NCBI GenBank assembly: GCA_028023455.1
Contig: JAQFVV010012510.1
Span: 1,967,420 to 2,031,419 of the forward strand
DNA: 64,000 nucleotides
Source of the DNA: Epiperipatus broadwayi
Lineage: Eukaryota; Onychophora; Udeonychophora; Euonychophora; Peripatidae
Direction of reading: 5' to 3'
The translations under genes were made by a program, and so were the position numbers. Below the pieces are notes generated by a model, which worked only from the letters and a program-made list of their open reading frames with translations, did no database searches and was not told the origin of the DNA. The first letter of the stretch is position 1, and each line of letters begins with the position of its first letter. Positions 59,203 through 64,000 of the stretch are shown one piece after another.

Positions 59203-60289
59203 AAACATTTTAAGCTAAATTAGCTATATATATATTTATCAATAAACTAATAATCTGAATCCGTAATGTTCTGCAACAAAGACTACAAACATGGCTATTT
59301 TCATACTCTGAGGAAACACATTTAAAATTGCTTCATAACAAGAAATATTTTCTTCTTAAACAAAATCTTGCCAATCAACACAAATAAAATTATTGTAATC
59401 TTGATCAACTAATACTAAAAAAAATTAGTATACTTTTTCCACAAACAATTTTTAACTCATCAATATTCATTTCATTAAACATTTACCAAAATAGTTATTT
59501 CTATATCTGAATTTCTAGCAGCCATATTAGATATTTGTAGACTGTCACATATTTCTAAATGAGCTGGACATACAAAATTACAATAATAACAACAATAAAT
59601 AGTGATGATGATGATGATGATAATAGTAGAAAATGACCATTATGAGTGTAAGGTCAATCCCATGACTAAGCACCCAGGAGATAGATGTCCACTCTTGATA
59701 TAGATAAAACTAGCAGAATCATAAGATTAGATTTGGACATCTTAGCAAACTAATGATCCTAAACTGTTCGGTATATATTATAATTAATTTATAAATACAA
59801 TTAAACATACTTGTGATTTTGTATCTGACACCAAACATAACAAAATTGACATGGTTGATTTAGGATATCATTATATATAATAATTCTGAAAATCACAATC
59901 AAGAATATAAGAAAAAAGGTTTGTCCATTAAAAAAAGGAATATTGTAAATTTAGCAGAAGGACGTTCTTTAATTGTAAATGAATAGTTTCATGGAAACAA
60001 AAAAAATTTCGGGATACTAAAATAAAAACAATTACATATGCAAAAATTACTCAGGTAATTGTCTCAGGTATTTGAATATATTATTTTATTTGAAAGAAAA
60101 ATAAATATAAATGCAATCTGAAAACTGCATGTTTATAAAATAAGTGTTGTCTACTTACTAGGTCTTTTGATTTCAGGCTGTTTTAGACATGTCTCACAGA
60201 GCTAATATTTATGAAGGTAAGTGATTCTATATAAAGTCTGCGTCAGCCCTAAACTTTTATAATTTTCAATCTGTGCAATCAAGGGAATG
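59203..60289. other. No gene; GAT microsatellite
   Basis: AT-rich. A short (GAT)n run lies at 59603-59622. No coding sequence could be supported. Confidence 0.45.
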
Positions 60290-61359
60290 ATGCAAAGGCT
60301 GTAGATTATAACTCCAAATCTAAAAAAATCTGTGCTAATTGGTAAATTAAAAGATTTCCTATTAGATATTCTGAGAGATTACTTTATCTGTGGTGTAAAG
60401 AACACAGTCGACAAGTCAAATTTTACAATTCAAAAATTTGTAATGAAATTTTCATCTAATTTGAGTTTCTCTTAAGAAACTATTTAGAGATATATAAAAC
60501 CATTTCAGGTAAAAAAACTGCATTACAGTGCACAGCTGTAGCATGACATTATAAATGACATCTGTAAATTGTAGAAACTTTACTACAGGTGTAATAAGAA
60601 CTATCCTCAAAAGCAATATCTACACATACTACAATTGTATTGTATATATAAAACAGTTTGATTTAAAAAAGAGACACCAATCTGACTAAAACAAGTAGGC
60701 TTAGCTAAGATCCACAATATATTGTTAAAAGAGCTCTACAAAAATTAACTGATTTAGAGATATTGAAGGATCCAAAATTGGTCTTATAGACCAAGATACA
60801 ATTAAATAGAACTAGAATCTGGATCTATGGTTTCTATTACATATAACAAAACTTAAGAATTATAAATAAAAAGAAAATTATAAACTTTTGCAAAAAATAT
60901 ATTGTCATTAAAAGTTATCGAAGGGTCACATTTCTCTGCATTTCATCTGCCCTTGATTGATCAAAAAATAATAGAATGAACCATAAAGTAAACAATATAT
61001 TAAAAAGCCCAGAATGCAAAAATTATAATAAAATATTCATACTTTCTATTTGCTTAGAAATTGAAATGATTAAAAATGGAAGAGATTTTTGAATTTATTA
61101 CATTCTTTGAAGTGGCCATCCATCAAAATTAAGAATAGATCTCAGTTGGTGGGATAAAAAAAGTATTTGGATAGTTAGCAACCTCCATCAATCAATAGAA
61201 CATATTTTTTATATATTGGCTAGTGGAAGAGTTCTCAAAATTGGAGTTTTAGTTCCTGCATGCTTCCAATTATTTGTTGATGAACAGGCATCACAGATTT
61301 CAGCCATCATAGTTGGCAAGTATGAATCCAAAGAAAAATTATTGCCTTTGATATATTAA
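60290..61359 (+). pseudogene. Degenerate retroelement remnant, C-terminal region
   Basis: One reading frame shows protein-like segments separated by many stops, from about 60290 (AVDYNSKSKKIC) through RALQKLTDLEIL and IQLNRTRIWIYG to an open stretch at 61144-61359. The last part, SWWDKKSIWIVSNLHQ ... KIGVLVPACFQ ... GKYESKEKLLPL, resembles the 'WWD..i.t......kPDi...d.....iiEvsvP.d.ni..k..eKy.....L' terminal region seen in some animal non-LTR retrotransposons. The acidic residues expected in such a nuclease-like domain are largely lost. The similarity is inferred from spacing and motif order only. I am moderately sure it was once coding and unsure of the family. Confidence 0.35.
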
Positions 61360-61577
61360 TGATTTTAATAATATACCAATGAAAAGTAAAATCAGTTGTT
61401 GAATAACTAATGTACTACTTTACTTCAATATATATATTTTTTCTATTATAAAGTTATTAGTTGATCAAAAGATTCAATCAAAAATTGTTAGATAAATTTA
61501 AAATCACTAGTATTAAAATCAACCCATATATATGGCTTTTTGAAATAACTAGAATTTTTTTGCATATAAAATTTATA

Positions 61578-61755
61578 TCAAGAATATTCATCCAAAATAA
61601 GGCAAAAGCCATCTATAAGACTAGAATTCTAACAAGAAAACTTCATTTATTTTTAGGCCTTAACATTGATCTCAAGAATATCCACTCAAAGCAAGATAAA
61701 TACTATCTGTAAGACTGAATCCTAAAAGAAAATTCCAGTTATTTTTAGACCTTAA
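61578..61755 (+). repeat. Diverged tandem pair, period about 93 bases
   Basis: TCAAGAATATTCATCC... and TCAAGAATATCCACTC... start two similar units, each ending ATTTTTAGNCCTTA. Confidence 0.6.
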
Positions 61756-61861
61756 CAATTATCATAAAAGTTTTCTGCATCACAAACTAGAAAAAGTATA
61801 GTTTTATTATGAGAGATAATAGCAGAACATTCAAAATAGCATCACAATCATTTATATTTGT

Positions 61862-61935
61862 ATGGTTTGGTGCAGTGTTAGAATATCTGAATGGAATTTG
61901 GAGGTTACAGGTTCAATTCTGACACTAACACTTCC
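61862..61935 (+). mobile_element. tRNA-like sequence, possible SINE head
   Basis: TTGGTGCAGTGTTAGAATATC resembles an A-box region and AGGTTCAATTCTG a B box at suitable spacing, so it looks like a degenerate tRNA-derived head of a third family. The anticodon arm is not convincing, so a functional tRNA is unlikely. Confidence 0.4.
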
Positions 61936-64000
61936 AGTAGTTGAACTTATGAATTTCCAAAAAATGAAGCCATTCATGGTTTTTTACATCATTTATCATG
62001 TTCACACACTATAATCTTAGAATATGATACTATTTAGTTTTGGTGCATTAACAGTTAGGAAATTCAAATTTATTATCTTAATCTCTAGATCTCTGGCAAA
62101 ATTTAAAAGTTTATAAAAATTAGTAGTGTAACAGATACATAAATATACATGTTACAGTGTTACATGAGGTATTTTATGTTGGAAAAAAATGTATAAATCT
62201 TTTTAATTAATGAAAAAGACTGACAGTTTAATAAATAGAATAAAGAGAGTTTCAAATAAATCAAAAGTTCATTAAAAGGTAAACAAAAGGAAAATAAAAT
62301 TCTGTATTCTAATCCCACTTTAAAATAAAAGAAAAAATAAAAGAGGAAAAATATATAATTAAAATAAAATGTATAATGAAAACAAAAGAAATTAAATTAT
62401 AACTTCAAATTGTAAAGGTAGCTCAAAGATTATAAAGTTACTTAGTGAAATAATTTGAACTAAAATATTAATTGTAAAGAAAATTATTGTTTAAAATTAT
62501 TTAATTAGAAAAATTATAATCTAATCAAAGATCGAAATAATTTTGTAAACTGTCTAATCAAAAAAGGATTATGTTTTACTGGAAATCATTAATCTATCAA
62601 ATCATTTAGATAATACTGTAATAAATATTTTAATTAAATAAATAGATATTAGAAGAGATTAACTAATTAGAAAAAAATGAAAAATTGATTAATGATGTGG
62701 GTGACCTCAGACAATGGTTTTGTCATGGGTATAAAGACTACTAAATTTCCACTAAAATTATTCTGCTGTTGTTTATTATGCTGATATTTTTGATCCTGAT
62801 CCTGTTAAATGAATTTGGCTGTTGCCAGTTATATTAATTTTGCTAAAGTAACAGCTGCTAAATTTTTCAGATTACTTTATTAAAAATGACTAGTTCATAG
62901 TTCAGTGATGTATAGCTATTTATGTGGATGCCTTAACATTACCAGGTAATGCTAAACTCACAATGGAGTGTTCATATAGTTTCTTCACCCATTTTTGTAC
63001 ATTTGATAGCCTGAGATGTGACAAATATCCTTGACTTGATATTGCTGAGACACCTACCCATCATTATTGAAGATACTATTGAGAAAGAGTAAATATATAC
63101 TGCCCTGTAGTGACCCAAGCACATTGCTTAAAATACATAACCATGATATTGGCATAATCCTAATGGATTTGAATAAAGCTCCATATTGCCATGGTTGTTA
63201 TTAGAGGAGTAATTAATTTCTGATATAATAAACACATTTTCTGAAATGATTTTACATTCACAAATAAAGCAATATTTTATAGATTTAGGCAACTTAAATA
63301 TTCATCTAGTGCTGCTAGAAACTACCATACTTCCTCAAGTATGGTTATGAATAAAATACCAGTGAAATTGCACATAAACTTTACACTTAAAATAAACCTA
63401 TCTCATCATAGACCATAATATCTAGGGAAACTGGCCAAAACTCAAATAAATAGAAAATTATAATACAGTTACCAAGAAAATATGAAATAAATTCTATTAT
63501 TATGGATAAATAAAAAAACTACAAACTTTTATTATAAAACATTTTTGGCGTTCATGTGTTACTTTCCACTTTATCTGAAAATAAAAGACATCCAGAGAAA
63601 ATTAGCAAGATAATTGCATCTCTTTTGCAGTTTAATCCATCATTTCCTTATTTCAGCTTTTCCATCAGTGAACTTCTGCCTTTAGATAACTATTATATGA
63701 AACACCAAATTGATTTATTATTCATATAAGTAGAAAACATTAGATATTTTTAATCCTGCTATTAATGAAATAATTTTCAGCACCCCATTAAGGTATTATG
63801 CTTTATTTGTTGTGAAATTTTAAATTTCTTATTCAGCTGAAAAGAAAATATCACATTTTTAATTTTAATCAATAATAATTTAAATATTTATAACTTATGG
63901 AGATATACTTCCTTAGAATGAATTAGACTTTACTGTAGATACACACAAGATTGTTGTAAACACAATCCATTCTTTAAGAATAGGTCTCAGTTTAATTTTC
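61936..64000. other. No gene seen
   Basis: AT-rich. A faint ILDLILL-type string near 63020-63060 recalls the end of a LINE endonuclease domain but is too short to call. Confidence 0.35.

Noticed and set aside
62900-63200. LINE endonuclease end or Gypsy polymerase fragment
   Set aside because: Only a seven-residue string (ILDLILL) resembles known motifs and neighbouring residues do not fit.

Overview
The window looks like repeat-rich nuclear DNA from an invertebrate animal. It is strongly AT-rich. It carries Ty3/Gypsy, Jockey-like, hAT, Merlin, mariner and pogo/Tigger-like elements, at least two tRNA-derived repeat families and many hairpin MITEs. I found no bacterial-style operon, no rRNA, no convincing functional tRNA gene and no recognisable host gene. 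The phylum cannot be fixed from this sequence. Mollusc, flatworm, arthropod and cnidarian genomes can all look like this. A SPIN-type hAT copy fits a lineage exposed to horizontal transposon transfer.

Layout. 0.8-8.3 kb is a decayed inverted repeat whose arms carry TATC/GATA satellite, with Jockey-like fragments at its centre. A 3.66 kb Ty3/Gypsy element (4308-7968, LTRs, 5-bp target duplication ATATT) has split the right arm. 8.6-12.8 kb holds an orphan Merlin end, SINE pieces and hairpin MITEs. 12.85-20.78 kb is the most unusual unit: two nearly identical 850-bp inverted repeats enclose 6.2 kb that is richer in CpG and encodes a large Ty3-type gag on the minus strand, with no reverse transcriptase that I can see. 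22.6-27.8 kb holds hairpins, a tandem array of three 399-bp units capped by an inverted partial unit, and two more palindromes. 28.7-33.4 kb is a giant palindrome with arms of about 2 kb. 35.9-42 kb holds SINEs, a minisatellite and a SPIN copy with a perfect 8-bp target duplication. 43.3-45.5 kb has two pogo/Tigger-like non-autonomous elements in opposite orientation. 46.6-47.9 kb has a 298-bp tandem duplication followed by a mariner transposase pseudogene. 50.2-55.7 kb is a complete but dead hAT element interrupted inside its transposase gene by a 2.87 kb Merlin element; both have end repeats and 8-bp target duplications. 56.7-62 kb holds more SINEs and two degraded non-LTR retrotransposon fragments.

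No two genes here appear to work together in a host pathway. Each coding remnant served its own mobile element, and every transposase or polymerase seen carries stops, frameshifts or deletions. The gag at 17-18.7 kb is the best preserved coding region. The nesting order can be read directly: Gypsy after the satellite inverted repeat, Merlin after hAT, SPIN after a hairpin MITE, and a SINE inside a tRNA-like repeat.
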